Shown here in pieces: positions 38,057 through 46,842 of a stretch of DNA of 64,000 bases. Made by a program: the position numbers and the translations under genes. Under the pieces are notes generated by a model. That model was given only the letters and a program-made list of their open reading frames with translations, was not told where the DNA came from and ran no database searches. Origin of the DNA: Cycas panzhihuaensis (taxonomy: Eukaryota > Cycadophyta); the NCBI GenBank assembly GCA_023213395.1, contig CM041465.1, forward strand, positions 32,061,741-32,125,740, read 5' to 3'. Position 1 is the stretch's first letter; each line of letters begins with the position of its first letter.

Positions 38057-38074
<18 letters not shown>
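38053..38074 (+). other. LINE-B poly(A) tail
   Basis: 22 consecutive A directly after the LINE 3' untranslated region. Confidence 0.85.
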
Positions 38075-38090
<16 letters not shown>

Positions 38091-38112
38091 TATGTATGTA
38101 TATATATATATG

Positions 38113-38194
<82 letters not shown>
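38075..38194. repeat. TA-rich microsatellite at LINE-B 3' end
   Basis: About 120 bp of TA repeat with scattered TG and CA variants, joined directly to the LINE poly(A). It probably grew from the A tail or the target's TA-rich sequence. Confidence 0.85.
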
Positions 38195-38195
<1 letters not shown>

Positions 38196-38923
38196 CTAAA
38201 TAAGTGATTATAAATTAGACCAATGATAATGAAGTATAAATTCTCACTATAGTTGATCTAATAAGTAATAATTATAATTGAAGAATAATATTTGTTTACC
38301 TAGAAATGTTGTAATTGATGAAGCTTTAATCTCTCTCCTATCTCACATCCTCTTATATTGGTCTCTTTTCCAAGAAGATGAAGAGTAATAAAGCTAATAA
38401 GAAAAGTAATGAAGAGATGAAATAACTATATTAATTCATAATAGCATAAACCTCTAAAACTAATATTAACTTCATTAGGGAATATGAATTCATATACATA
38501 TATTTCTATTTATAGAATCTTTAACCATACACAATAAGAAAACAAAGATATACATAAAATATAGATGCATAATATACAGGATTTATGTGGGAAACATTTT
38601 TAGGAAAAAACCCACCATAAAATATCCTTTGGATCACATTGATTACACTCCTTTGAATTAATATATTAAATACATAAGGGTTCTAGGATTTTATATCCTT
38701 TAAAGAGGTGTCACCCAACAAGGGTTGTGACCCTAAAAAAATCTTGTATCTTTTCGCTAATCACCATTAGTTAAACCACATGAACATTAACTTAGTGGCT
38801 TAATATATAATTGCCATGTTAATATCCCCTTTTAATGTGGATATGGGGACTCTGCATCTTATAATAATTATATTATCATAAAGGTTGGGACTATCCTACA
38901 ACTTCTTTATCCTTGTCGATACA
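38195..38923 (-). repeat. Element H 3' LTR (outer limit not resolved)
   Basis: The inner edge is set at 38923 by the PPT that follows on the minus strand and by a TG start (tgtatcgac in minus orientation). The partner LTR is outside the window, so the left limit is unknown. The stretch from 38195 may include unrelated flank. The sequence has no coding content. Confidence 0.5.
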
Positions 38924-38933
38924 TCCCCTCCTT
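38924..38933 (-). promoter_or_regulatory. Element H polypurine tract
   Basis: The minus strand reads aaggagggga next to the presumed LTR start and downstream of the H RNase H tail. Confidence 0.65.
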
Positions 38934-40078
38934 AAGTATAATATTGGTGAGTCCTAATTCAATATGCATCTTTATGAATTAATCTTTAGTAAGTGGCTTA
39001 ATGAACATGTCCGCAAGTTAGAATTCACTCAGACAATAGTTGACATGTAACTTCCCTAAATTGATCTATTCATAGATGTAGTCTTGATATGCTTTATATG
39101 GGCATAAAACTCTAGATTCTTTGATAGAAAAATGGTACTCTAATTATCAACAAAGATAATCAGATACTTATTAGAAACTCTAAGAAACTCCAAGAGACCT
39201 TACAACCATACAACTTCCTTTACACTAGCATTGAGTCCTTGATATTTAGCCTTTGCAAAAGATAATGTCACTATTTGATGCTTCTTTGACTGCCATGAAA
39301 CAAACCCATTACCAATGCCAAATAGGTATCCATCACTAGACTTCTGATCATTAGAGTTTCCTCCCCAATTAACATTCATGTAGCCATGCAACCTTATCTC
39401 CTCTCCTTGATAATATTCAAGGCTAAGATTTATTATCCCCTTCAGGTATTTCAAATCCACTTCATTGCAACCCAATGAGGCTCTTGAGGATTCTATATGT
39501 AGCAATAAACTAATCTAATAGCATAAGTGATATTTGGTATAGTATGAGTCAAGTAAATTAGACTCCCTATCAATTAGCGATACTTCATTCTATCTACATA
39601 GGATTTGGCCATATCCTTCTATAATCTTATGCCCTTAACACATGGTATTATAATAGGTTTATAATTTTGCATCCTAAACTTCTCTAGTAAGTTCTTCATA
39701 TATTATGACTACTATAACATGATTCGATCATCCATCTACCTAAGTTGAATTCCCAAGAAGTAGTGAAGTCTCCTGAGATTTATCATATTAAAAGAAGCTC
39801 CCAAAGTGGACTTGACTTTTACTATGGTCTTGACATAGTTTCCTCCAATGATTAAATCATTAACATAAACCACATAAGTAGCTATTGAAGTCCCTCTCCT
39901 TTTTATATTCAGGTCATGTTCAGAAATTTTGAAACCTTCAACTTTTAACTTGGTATCCATCTTCTCATACCAAGTGCAAGGTACTTATTTTAGGCCATAG
40001 ATTGATTTCTTTAATCAACATAAAAAATGCTCCTAGCCTTCCTTAATAAATCCTAAAGGTTGTAACATATATATCTCT
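38934..40078 (-). pseudogene. Element H: RT C-terminal part and RNase H (copia)
   Basis: This is the third exposed piece of the old minus-strand copia element H. Reading from 40078 downward, it begins with YMLQPLGFIKEG, which joins the RT piece at 46178, and passes LKKSIYGLK (~40010). The RT active site is at about 39870 and reads YVNDLIIGG, with one catalytic Asp changed to Asn. LRRLHYFLGIQLR ends RT at ~39740. RNase H follows (LKYLKGIINLSLEYYQGEEI, GYMNVNWGG, KSSDGYLFGIG, SFAKAKYQGL, 39200-39505), and a tail with DNQSTIFLSKNLEF at ~39130. Many stops are present and the element is inactive. Confidence 0.8.
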
Positions 40079-40499
40079 TGTTGGAGTTAATCGTCATCAC
40101 TCCACTCCCACCTTCCAACTAGGATTGTACACCTCATCAACCTCATTTTACACATGTGGGTGCTTAACATATGTAGGTAAGTTAAGGTAAGATTTGATTT
40201 GATTTAAGTTAATTTGAGTTAAGTTTACTTTAAGTTAAGTTTATATTATTTTATTGTAATATGAATTTAAGGGATTGGGGAGTTTCCCTCCTCCCCTAAA
40301 ATTATAAATATTGAGGGGTGTGGAACCCTAACGTCTTTAGACACCGCCCTTATTGGGAAATTTGTAACTCTCTTCACTACAATATGGATTGAATACAAAG
40401 TACTTTCATGTTGAAGCTATGATGCTATGATGCAATATTGACCTATGTGATTTTTATATATGTTCTTCCCTATTCTTCTACAATATTATTTTTCTAACA
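40079..40499 (+). repeat. I1 5' LTR (421 bp)
   Basis: Begins tgttggagttaatcg and ends ttctaaca. It aligns end to end with 45757-46177. A TATA-like 'aaattataaatattgagg' at about 40300 and a downstream 'gtctttagacaccgccc' are candidates for the promoter and transcript start, but this is inference. Confidence 0.9.
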
Positions 40500-40501
40500 T
40501 T

Positions 40502-40513
40502 TAGTATTAAAGT
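40502..40513 (+). promoter_or_regulatory. I1 primer binding site, decayed
   Basis: Reads TAGTATTAAAGT just inside the left LTR. It differs from TGGTATCAGAGC at four positions, all G-to-A or C-to-T, so it fits a deaminated initiator Met-tRNA PBS. Confidence 0.65.
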
Positions 40514-40699
40514 AGACGATTACTGACCTGCTAAAATTTTCGTGAAGGAAAGTTTATTGGCTTTTTGAGGTAGATTTGCTCACAAGCAAAATACTGGTTA
40601 CCTTTATTTTTTGCAATTTTTTTTCAGCAAGTTTCTCATATTATTTTATCAAGATTTGCATATTCTTAAGTTATATTTGACAAATAATAGAGATATTTT

Positions 40700-41290
40700 A
40701 GATTTATTCATAGATTTGTAAAGGAGATCAACAACAAACTACATATTATTCAAGCTTTCTTCATATTTGTGATATATTTTCTTAGATCTACATTTTTTTA
40801 TCAAATATTTGGCATCTTTCAAGAAGATTTCTATCTATTTATTAAATATTTTTTAGATCTGTAAAGGATTACAGCTACATGCAATATTTACTCAAGTTTT
40901 TTCTCAGATTTGAGCTATATTTCTTCAAGATTTACGTTATATTTTTCAGATCTGCTATACTTACGTTAGATCTACAATATTTAGCTTAAGATTTGTAATA
41001 TTTATCAAGTTTTCTTTCAGATTTACTACATTTTTTTTTCAGATCTGCATATTTTACTAAGCATTTTACCATTTTTTGTTATATTTGGTTTAGATCTGCT
41101 ATATTTCATTTTAGATATGCTTATTTTATGAATTATTTCAATATTTTCTAGTATATTTGTTACAAATCTATAATATTTAGTTCAGATCTGCTATATTTCA
41201 TTACAGATCTGTATTTTTCATTATATATTTGACTATATTTTCAAGCTGTTTTTACATATCTATAATTTTTTAAGGCATATTCAACCTTCT
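40700..41290. repeat. Interspersed AGATCTG-core repeats in the I1 interior
   Basis: A short motif, 'cagatctgctatatttc' and variants (agatttg, agatctac), recurs about a dozen times at irregular spacing of roughly 30-50 bp. It is absent from the rest of the element. It looks like a degenerate AT-rich tandem array. Its role is unknown. Confidence 0.55.
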
Positions 41291-41984
41291 GGAGAAGCAC
41301 AAACAACAGACCTCATTTCTGCAAGTTAGCTACAGCTACATTTACCAGGTTCTTCATTATTTTTTTTCAAATTTAAACACATATTTCTGATATATCTGCA
41401 ATATATTTGAAAAGATCTCAAATACAAATATATGCATTTCATTTGCTTGATATATTTCTGTCAAAATAATTAAAAATCTTCTGGTTTCACTTGGCTCTAT
41501 TGATTTAGCAGTCTTTCATCTAGATTATTGTAGAAATCTCTTGAATATAGCTTAAGAATCTACAAACTAAAACCTTGACTTCAAAATAATCATGTAATCC
41601 CTTATTATTTATATAGAAGAGAATCCTTTGAATCATTTGTATATACATTGATTTTGAGATTAGTAATTTAGCTAGCCAGAAACCAGTTGAAGAAATATAT
41701 ATTTGAAAAGTATAACACCATAAACCAAAGTATTTAAAGCTACAACTCTCTTCTATTTGTAGCTACAACTTATCTTCAACATTCTCTTTGATAATAAAGC
41801 TGAAGCTTACACACAAAAAATAAGCCATAGAAGCCTTCAAATCCTCATCTTAAATTATTCAAGCTCATACTAGAAAAGCTTTAAATCCCATAACAACAAC
41901 TAGTTCATCACAGTCTCATGCATTTGCAAGGCCTCGACTTGACCGTTTCTGCCGTAAACAGGAAAGTTACACAATAAAAAGACA

Positions 41985-42435
41985 ACCATAAAACATTCCT
42001 TGGTACGTGGAAATCGTAGTCGTGGGGTCTATCCATCTGCAGATTATGATGGAGTTACACAATTATCTTCTAGCTCTAGTGGATGTGGTTCACATGGACT
42101 AATACTAAGATCCTAAGAAGATGTAAGAAAGAGTAGCAATATCACATAGACTGTGTATAAAACTACCATAGCTAGAATTGCATAACCACTGTATATCCTA
42201 GAAATTTATGCACAGGATGCTTGACCACAAATACGTAGAATATTACTGCAGGAACCACAATTAGTAAAACTGTTATAACCAATGATCTGACATCTAGTCC
42301 AAACATTATTTTAGGTGCTTTGATGGCCACCCTGGTTTGCTCTTCCTCGTCGTCATCCTGTTTTTTTTTTTTTTCAATCAAACTCACCTTTCTTCGTGTT
42401 CCCTTTGTAAGGTCTCCACAGTCGTTTCCACACAT
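41985..42435 (-). pseudogene. Captured fragment of a DHHC protein S-acyltransferase gene
   Basis: Plant DHHC enzymes attach palmitate to membrane proteins. The minus strand shows the N-terminal half in order. First is FGLDVRSLVITVLLIVVPAV (~42305-42246), the first membrane segment with the family's FGPDxRSL lead-in. After a frameshift comes GYAILAMVVLYTVYVILLLF (~42185-42125), the second membrane segment. Then come DLSISPCEPHPLE (~42110), matching the 'RDPGIIPRNPHPPE' loop, and TPRLRFPRTK (~42030-42000), matching the block just before the Cys-rich DHHC domain. The catalytic DHHC motif itself was not found. A 'gtgagt'-type donor precedes at ~42390. The fragment is antisense to I1 and has stops, so it is not functional. 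Confidence 0.75.
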
Positions 42436-42639
42436 TCTTCGTCCTCTTTCTCTGGTGAGGAAAGAACATTCAAGTCCATTTTTGGATAATATATAACCCT
42501 ATATCATTAAATATTTTTCCGAAGGACATCCATAGGGCTTGAACCTGGTAGTCTTAGCTTCACCGAAAGTTCTTTGATGCTTGCTCAATTCAATTGAGTT
42601 CCCTCTCCTTCTAGATTTTTCTGTCGGTACTTTCGAAGA

Positions 42640-43045
42640 AGGTCAGAACATAGTCATTCTCTACGTGCACATGACTCTACCAATTGTTGGATTAATCTCT
42701 TGTAGAAAAAGAACCACGACTCTTCCCATTGAATAACCTTTTTTTTAACCCCTTTTGCAGCCATTTTGGATGAGGTGTCATGCAATTCAGTAAATCATAT
42801 AGCAATCTACTTATAAATAGGAAGCAACTACTTTTCGCGCACTCTAACTTATTGCTGTAATCCTTCAATGATCCCTGGATGACTTCCCTCAGTATTCTTT
42901 AATTTTATCTTAAGTGAAGACAGTTGTGGATCAAGCCTATGCATGCATTCAAGCAGCTCTTTTGAGCGGAATTTGATTTCAATCATTCCCTCTGGTTCTA
43001 GTACACCACTTTTTGTTGACCATTCTGCATACATTTCAACTTGCC
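42640..43045 (-). pseudogene. ACC1: Captured fragment of homomeric acetyl-CoA carboxylase (carboxyltransferase domain)
   Basis: Multifunctional ACCase makes malonyl-CoA in the plant cytosol. The minus strand has VEMYAEW then GVLEPEGMIEIKFRSKELLE (43043-42935), matching the conserved 'MYAxxxAxGxVLEPEGxIEIKFR' block of the carboxyltransferase domain. It continues with LDPQLSSLKIKLKNTEG and GIIEGLQQ. After a one-base shift near 42848 the next frame gives REK, LLPIYK, FTELHDTSSKMAAKGVKKKV (~42765-42706) and FFFYKRLIQQLVES, the family's continuation. Three stops fit CAG or CGA changes. An 'ag' acceptor-like site directly precedes the VEMYAE block, suggesting an exon edge and so capture of unspliced sequence. 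It is antisense to I1 and non-functional. Confidence 0.85.
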
Positions 43046-43129
43046 CCTCACTAATCCCTATCTATGCATGTCCACTATACACAACAAACAGAATGCTAAT
43101 ATATGTCCAAATGGCATGTGAATGATGGT

Positions 43130-43490
43130 AACTCTAGAATGATGCTGACAACTTCATCGTATAAAGTCGCAACGCATAGGCACAGACAAATTAGATCTAA
43201 AAATAGAGGTAGACGATGCTTATTGTATTCATCTATCTGAGGTTTAGTGGTAGAGGTAACAAGTCATGATTGTTGCTGGAACAGAACGATAGTGATAAGT
43301 TGATAGACTGTATTCCTCGAATCTCCTCTGGACAGCCCCATTCTGCAACACAGCAGTCCCTTGGTGACTGAGCCCTTTGATTCCCTCTCTGCTCTCCATA
43401 GTGGAAGTGTGGCAACCTCTACAATTATGCATAGAATAGCGATGACTACAACAGGTCTGGTGCAGTAATAAAGGTGGCGATTTCATTCAA
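43130..43490 (-). other. GC-richer coding-like segment, unidentified
   Basis: Base composition and long overlapping open frames (minus strand 43244-43486 and 43233-43415) set this apart from the surrounding AT-rich DNA. One frame gives a hydrophobic stretch, VVVIAILCIIVEVATLPLW, another AVQRRFEEYSLSTYHYRSVP. I do not recognise the family. Position beside the ACCase piece and matching orientation suggest another captured host fragment, or 5' flank or intron of one of the two. Confidence 0.4.
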
Positions 43491-43499
43491 ATTATTTTT

Positions 43500-45120
43500 T
43501 TAATACAAAGTTTAAAAAAATTAAATCATATTGTATAATATTTAAATTCTAGGGTTTACATGGACATTAGCCCTCTTTTTGCTATCCTCTAGTCCTATTT
43601 AATCATCACATGAACATTATCCATCTCAATAGGGGCTAACAAAACTCATAAAACTGTTTTTTTTTTTAATTTTTAATTTTTTTTTATTTTACATAGAGTT
43701 ACTGGCATTTATTTGCCATAACTCCTCACTGGGTCATCGGTTTCTAACGAAACTAGTTTCATTATGTTAGAATTTTTTCATAGATTGATTTAAACTAATT
43801 ATATGACCAATTTAGACTTGATTTGACCCCGTTTCAGTTGATTTAAAGTTAGACATTCATTTTTTGGGCCGTTTTTAACCTTTTTATAAAATTACTTTTT
43901 GAACTGATTATATTTTATCACCGAAAGATTATTTTCTACTTGGATCTGTTCTACAATGATCTATGTTCAATAATATTTATTACCAACTATTTATTTTAAT
44001 GTTTAAAATTTATTTTGATCATTATTTTAATCGCTGAAAGTGGCACTTTAGTGGTTTTTAACACTTTTTAAACTTTTTACCATAAAAGTACATGTCACTA
44101 ATTTCATTATAACTTCTCTGTTTTACATCATAATTTAATTCCATTAGTTTTGTTGGGAAGTTGACTCACTCTCCTTCGATCTAACACTATTTTTTGTAAG
44201 TTTTGAAGTGTTTTTACTGATTTTCAAAAGTATCAAATTAGAGGTACTTAATTACCTCAAATCTGCCATTTTTACACATTTTTTATATATATTTCTCAAA
44301 AAGTTTTAATTGAAAGTATATTAAGTAGCACTCTAAGATATATTTGATCTTTTTACATCATTCTATAAAGTTTTATTAACATTTTTATAAGATTTTGAGC
44401 TCCCTACTCCTGTTATGCCTAAAAAAGAGGCCTATAACTTTGGATCATTAAAATTTAACTTGTAGGAACCTGTTTTTAAAATGGTGAATTCCATTGGATA
44501 CATATTTTATTAAATTTTATATTGGTGAAGTTTTATGTTATTCTGACATTGTTTAGTATACTTTTAAAGCTGTCCAACTTGAGGTTATCCTTTAAACCTT
44601 TCTTTTAAGGAGTATAATACCTTTTTATTTAAAAGTTTCGTTATATTCGTTATATTTCAAAGTGAAAATACTCATATACATTTCAGTTTTAACATTATAT
44701 AATATCAAGGAAAAGAATCTCTTGCATTGAAAAAATTATTTACTTGTTCAAATTTATGGTTATTTATTTGAAGGATTAAAAGATTAAAGAATTTTTTATT
44801 CTTCATCAAAGTTTATTTCAGATTTGCTTAGGATATTTATTACATTCAAATTTACTCTTATATTCATTTCATTTCAAAGTTTATTTGAAAAGCATACTTA
44901 TTGAAAAACCTTTTTATCATTATTGAAAGGATCACCTATAAAGGTTGCATTTAGTTTATTCATTTTCAAAGGGCATTACATTTCTTCCAAAAAGGTTATT
45001 TGAAATAATATATGTTCATTCATTTATTGACTTCTTGATTTGATAAAAGCATACATTTTATGTACTAAAGTTTTTTTTCATAAAATGACATAATTTCCTA
45101 TATTCGATAAGCATAAATTT
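43500..45120. other. I1 interior, no gene seen
   Basis: AT-rich DNA between the captured segments and the gag remnant. No coding similarity or repeats were recognised. It may be the original leader of the retroelement or captured intron or intergenic DNA. Confidence 0.5.
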
Positions 45121-45345
45121 TCACAATGCTATATATCTATGCAAGATTATTTTATTGCACATGATCTTCTAAAATATTTGCAACATAAATGTGACCTTAG
45201 TATTAAAGAAAATTTTAGAAAGGATAATAAAGTTTTAGAATTATTATTTTGTACTATTGATGATAATGTAGTTTCAAAAGTTTGTGAATTAACTACTTCT
45301 AAATCTATATGGGATGTTTTATTTTCTACTTATAAGTGAGATACC
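45121..45345 (+). pseudogene. I1 gag remnant
   Basis: The open frame at 45139-45339 starts MQDYFIAHDLLKYL and ends TTSKSIWDVLFSTY, the two ends of a copia UBN2 gag domain ('...DxLxYL' through 'TAKEAWDxLxxxY'). The middle, DNKVLELLFCTIDDNVVSKV, corresponds to the 'DxKALxxIxxxLxDxxxxxI' helix. It stops at a TGA and no nucleocapsid knuckle follows. It lies only about 400 bp from the 3' LTR, so almost the whole pol gene has been deleted. Confidence 0.75.
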
Positions 45346-45439
45346 CTCAATATATTTGATGAGCATGTGAGACATGTGACAGAACAGGTGAATTATAATG
45401 ATAACACCCAAGAAGATTAAGATTAAATGCAGGACCAAC

Positions 45440-45756
45440 TTGTTACATAAGTACCTGATCCTCCATTTGAGGGGGAGAATAAACCTTATGATATGACAGA
45501 AAATAGACCTAATGATATGACAGTCAAAGTTAAATTTCCAGATGTTAAAGTCAAAGTTATAGCTATTCTTTTTTTGTACAAATCAAGCATCATTTACTTA
45601 CAATTTTTTTATATCATTCTATGGTAAAGAGATATATATGGCTATAAGGATGAGAAGAGTTGATAAAGATTAGAATTTTAAAGTTTTTTTCAAATACAAA
45701 TTTCATAAGTTCAAAGAGAAGATACAAGTGTTCGTGATGACCATTAATAGGGAGAA
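45440..45756 (+). pseudogene. I1 polyprotein tail trace and polypurine tract
   Basis: A diffuse reading (for example HKFKEKIQVFVMTINREN at ~45700-45755) sits where the RNase H tail of copia ends just before the PPT. Copia-alpha has the same arrangement (FYKFRDKL, then a purine run). The PPT agggagaa at 45749-45756 abuts the 3' LTR. The PPT is secure. The tail assignment is tentative. Confidence 0.5.
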
Positions 45757-46177
45757 TGTTGGAGTTAATCGCCATCACTCCACTCCTACCTTCCAACCAG
45801 GATTGTACATCTCATCAACCTCATTTTACTCATGCGGGAGCTTAACATGTGTAGGTAAGTTAAGGTAAGATTTGATTTGATTTAAGTTAATTTGAGTTAA
45901 GTTTACTTTAAGTTAAGTTTATATTATTTTATTATAATTTAAATTTCATGGGTTGAAGAGTTTCCCTCCTCCCCTAAAATTATAAATATTGAGGGGCATG
46001 CAACACTTATGTCTTTAGACACCACCCTTATTGGAAAATTTGTAACTCTCTTCACTACAATATGGATTGAATACAAAGTACTTTAATATTGAAGCTATGA
46101 TGCTATGATGCAATATTGATCTATGTGATTTTTGTATATGTTCTTCCCTATTCTCCTGTAATATTATTTTTCTAACA
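45757..46177 (+). repeat. I1 3' LTR (421 bp)
   Basis: Same length as the 5' LTR with scattered transitions. It starts tgttggag and ends tctaaca, followed by the right target copy tctat. Confidence 0.9.
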
Positions 46178-46517
46178 TCTATTCCTTTAGATCTCTATTA
46201 AGAAGCATAGATTTAACATCCATCTGGTGTAACTCCTAATCGAAAGTATTTACTAAGAAAATGATCAATCAGACCATCATCATCTTGGAGATTAGTGTAA
46301 ATGTATCCTCATAGTTAATTCCTTCTTTCTGTTTGAACCCTTGAGTGATAAGCCTAGCCTTGTACTTATCCACCTCTTCATTATAGTGGAACTTTGTCAC
46401 CCACTTGTATCCAACAAGGATCTTCATTGGGGGGAGCCAAACCAAATCCCATGTATCATTCTTTATCAACAAACCATACTCCTCCTCCATCATAGCTCTC
46501 TACCGTGAATCTCTTTT
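46178..46517 (-). pseudogene. Element H: N-terminal RT segment
   Basis: The open frame at 46269-46493 encodes MMEEEYGLLIKNDTWDLV, then ILVGYKWVTKFHYNEEVDKY and KARLITQGFKQKEGINYEDT, the standard start of copia RT. Downstream (~46240-46180) it reaches QMDVKSMLLNRDLKE, which continues at 40078 with YMLQPLGF once I1 is skipped. On the other side RDSR near 46510 connects to DSFKEAK at ~59745 once I2 is skipped. So this 340-bp island of H is flanked by two independent insertions. Confidence 0.85.
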
Positions 46518-46828
46518 TAAAAGAGGTTAATGTATCAAGGTCATTTATATAGATTAATTAAGTGACCTTAGGATATATTATTATCATTAGTCGCTTAGTG
46601 AAATATACTTTATGTGTATTTAGATGTAATTTTGGGTTGATATCATTAGGCAAAAAAATCCTAACCCTGATGCTTACCCTCAATAATAAAAGATGAAATC
46701 TCAATGAGGTAGTCATTATTCATTCTCACCTCCAAGCTTGCTCTCATATCTTATTTTATCTCTTTTTCATTTTCCATTTCTATTGTATGCATGTGAGTGA
46801 TTTATTCCCTAGATCCATCCTTCCTTCA
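46518..46828 (+). repeat. I2 5' LTR (311 bp)
   Basis: Starts taaaagaggttaatg (TG decayed to TA) and ends ccttccttca. It pairs with 59418-59728 at identical length. Confidence 0.9.
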
Positions 46829-46830
46829 TG

Positions 46831-46842
46831 TGGTCTCAGACT
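46831..46842 (+). promoter_or_regulatory. I2 primer binding site
   Basis: Reads tggtctcagact two bases inside the 5' LTR. It is close to TGGTATCAGAGC and takes the place of an initiator Met-tRNA PBS. Confidence 0.65.

Larger units (their letters stand above)
31950..38074 (+). mobile_element. LINE-B, full-length decayed L1-type LINE
   Basis: Plus-strand non-LTR element with a GC-richer 5' leader (~31950-32390), ORF1 (~32396-33178), ORF2 (33687-~37892), a short 3' untranslated region and a 22-base poly(A) at 38053-38074. It is related to LINE-A (same ORF1 and ORF2 domain order and similar 3' end) but in opposite orientation and clearly diverged. Many stops are TAG. The exact 5' end is uncertain and no target-site duplication was found. 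The (TA)n after the tail may obscure one. Confidence 0.85.
40079..46177 (+). mobile_element. I1, non-autonomous copia-type element carrying host-gene fragments
   Basis: Two 421-bp LTRs (40079-40499 and 45757-46177) bound the element. The flanking 5-mers are tctct on the left and tctat on the right, a target duplication with one mismatch. A decayed PBS and a clear PPT give plus orientation. Element H's RT frame is interrupted here and resumes on the other side. The 5.26-kb interior has about 4.6 kb of non-retroviral DNA, including antisense ACCase and DHHC fragments. It is followed by a short gag and a trace of the polyprotein tail. No protease, integrase or RT was found. The layout matches gene-transducing plant LTR elements such as maize Bs1 in principle, but the captured DNA is antisense. 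Confidence 0.9.

Noticed and set aside
38011-38199. Open frame of Ile-Tyr repeats
   Set aside because: Translation of the TA microsatellite.
42640-43045. Functional ACCase gene or chloroplast ACCase subunit
   Set aside because: Only a short carboxyltransferase piece, frameshifted and stopped, inside LTRs. The text matches the homomeric enzyme, not plastid accD.
42943-43125. Plus-strand 60-codon open frame
   Set aside because: Antisense to the clear ACCase match on the minus strand.
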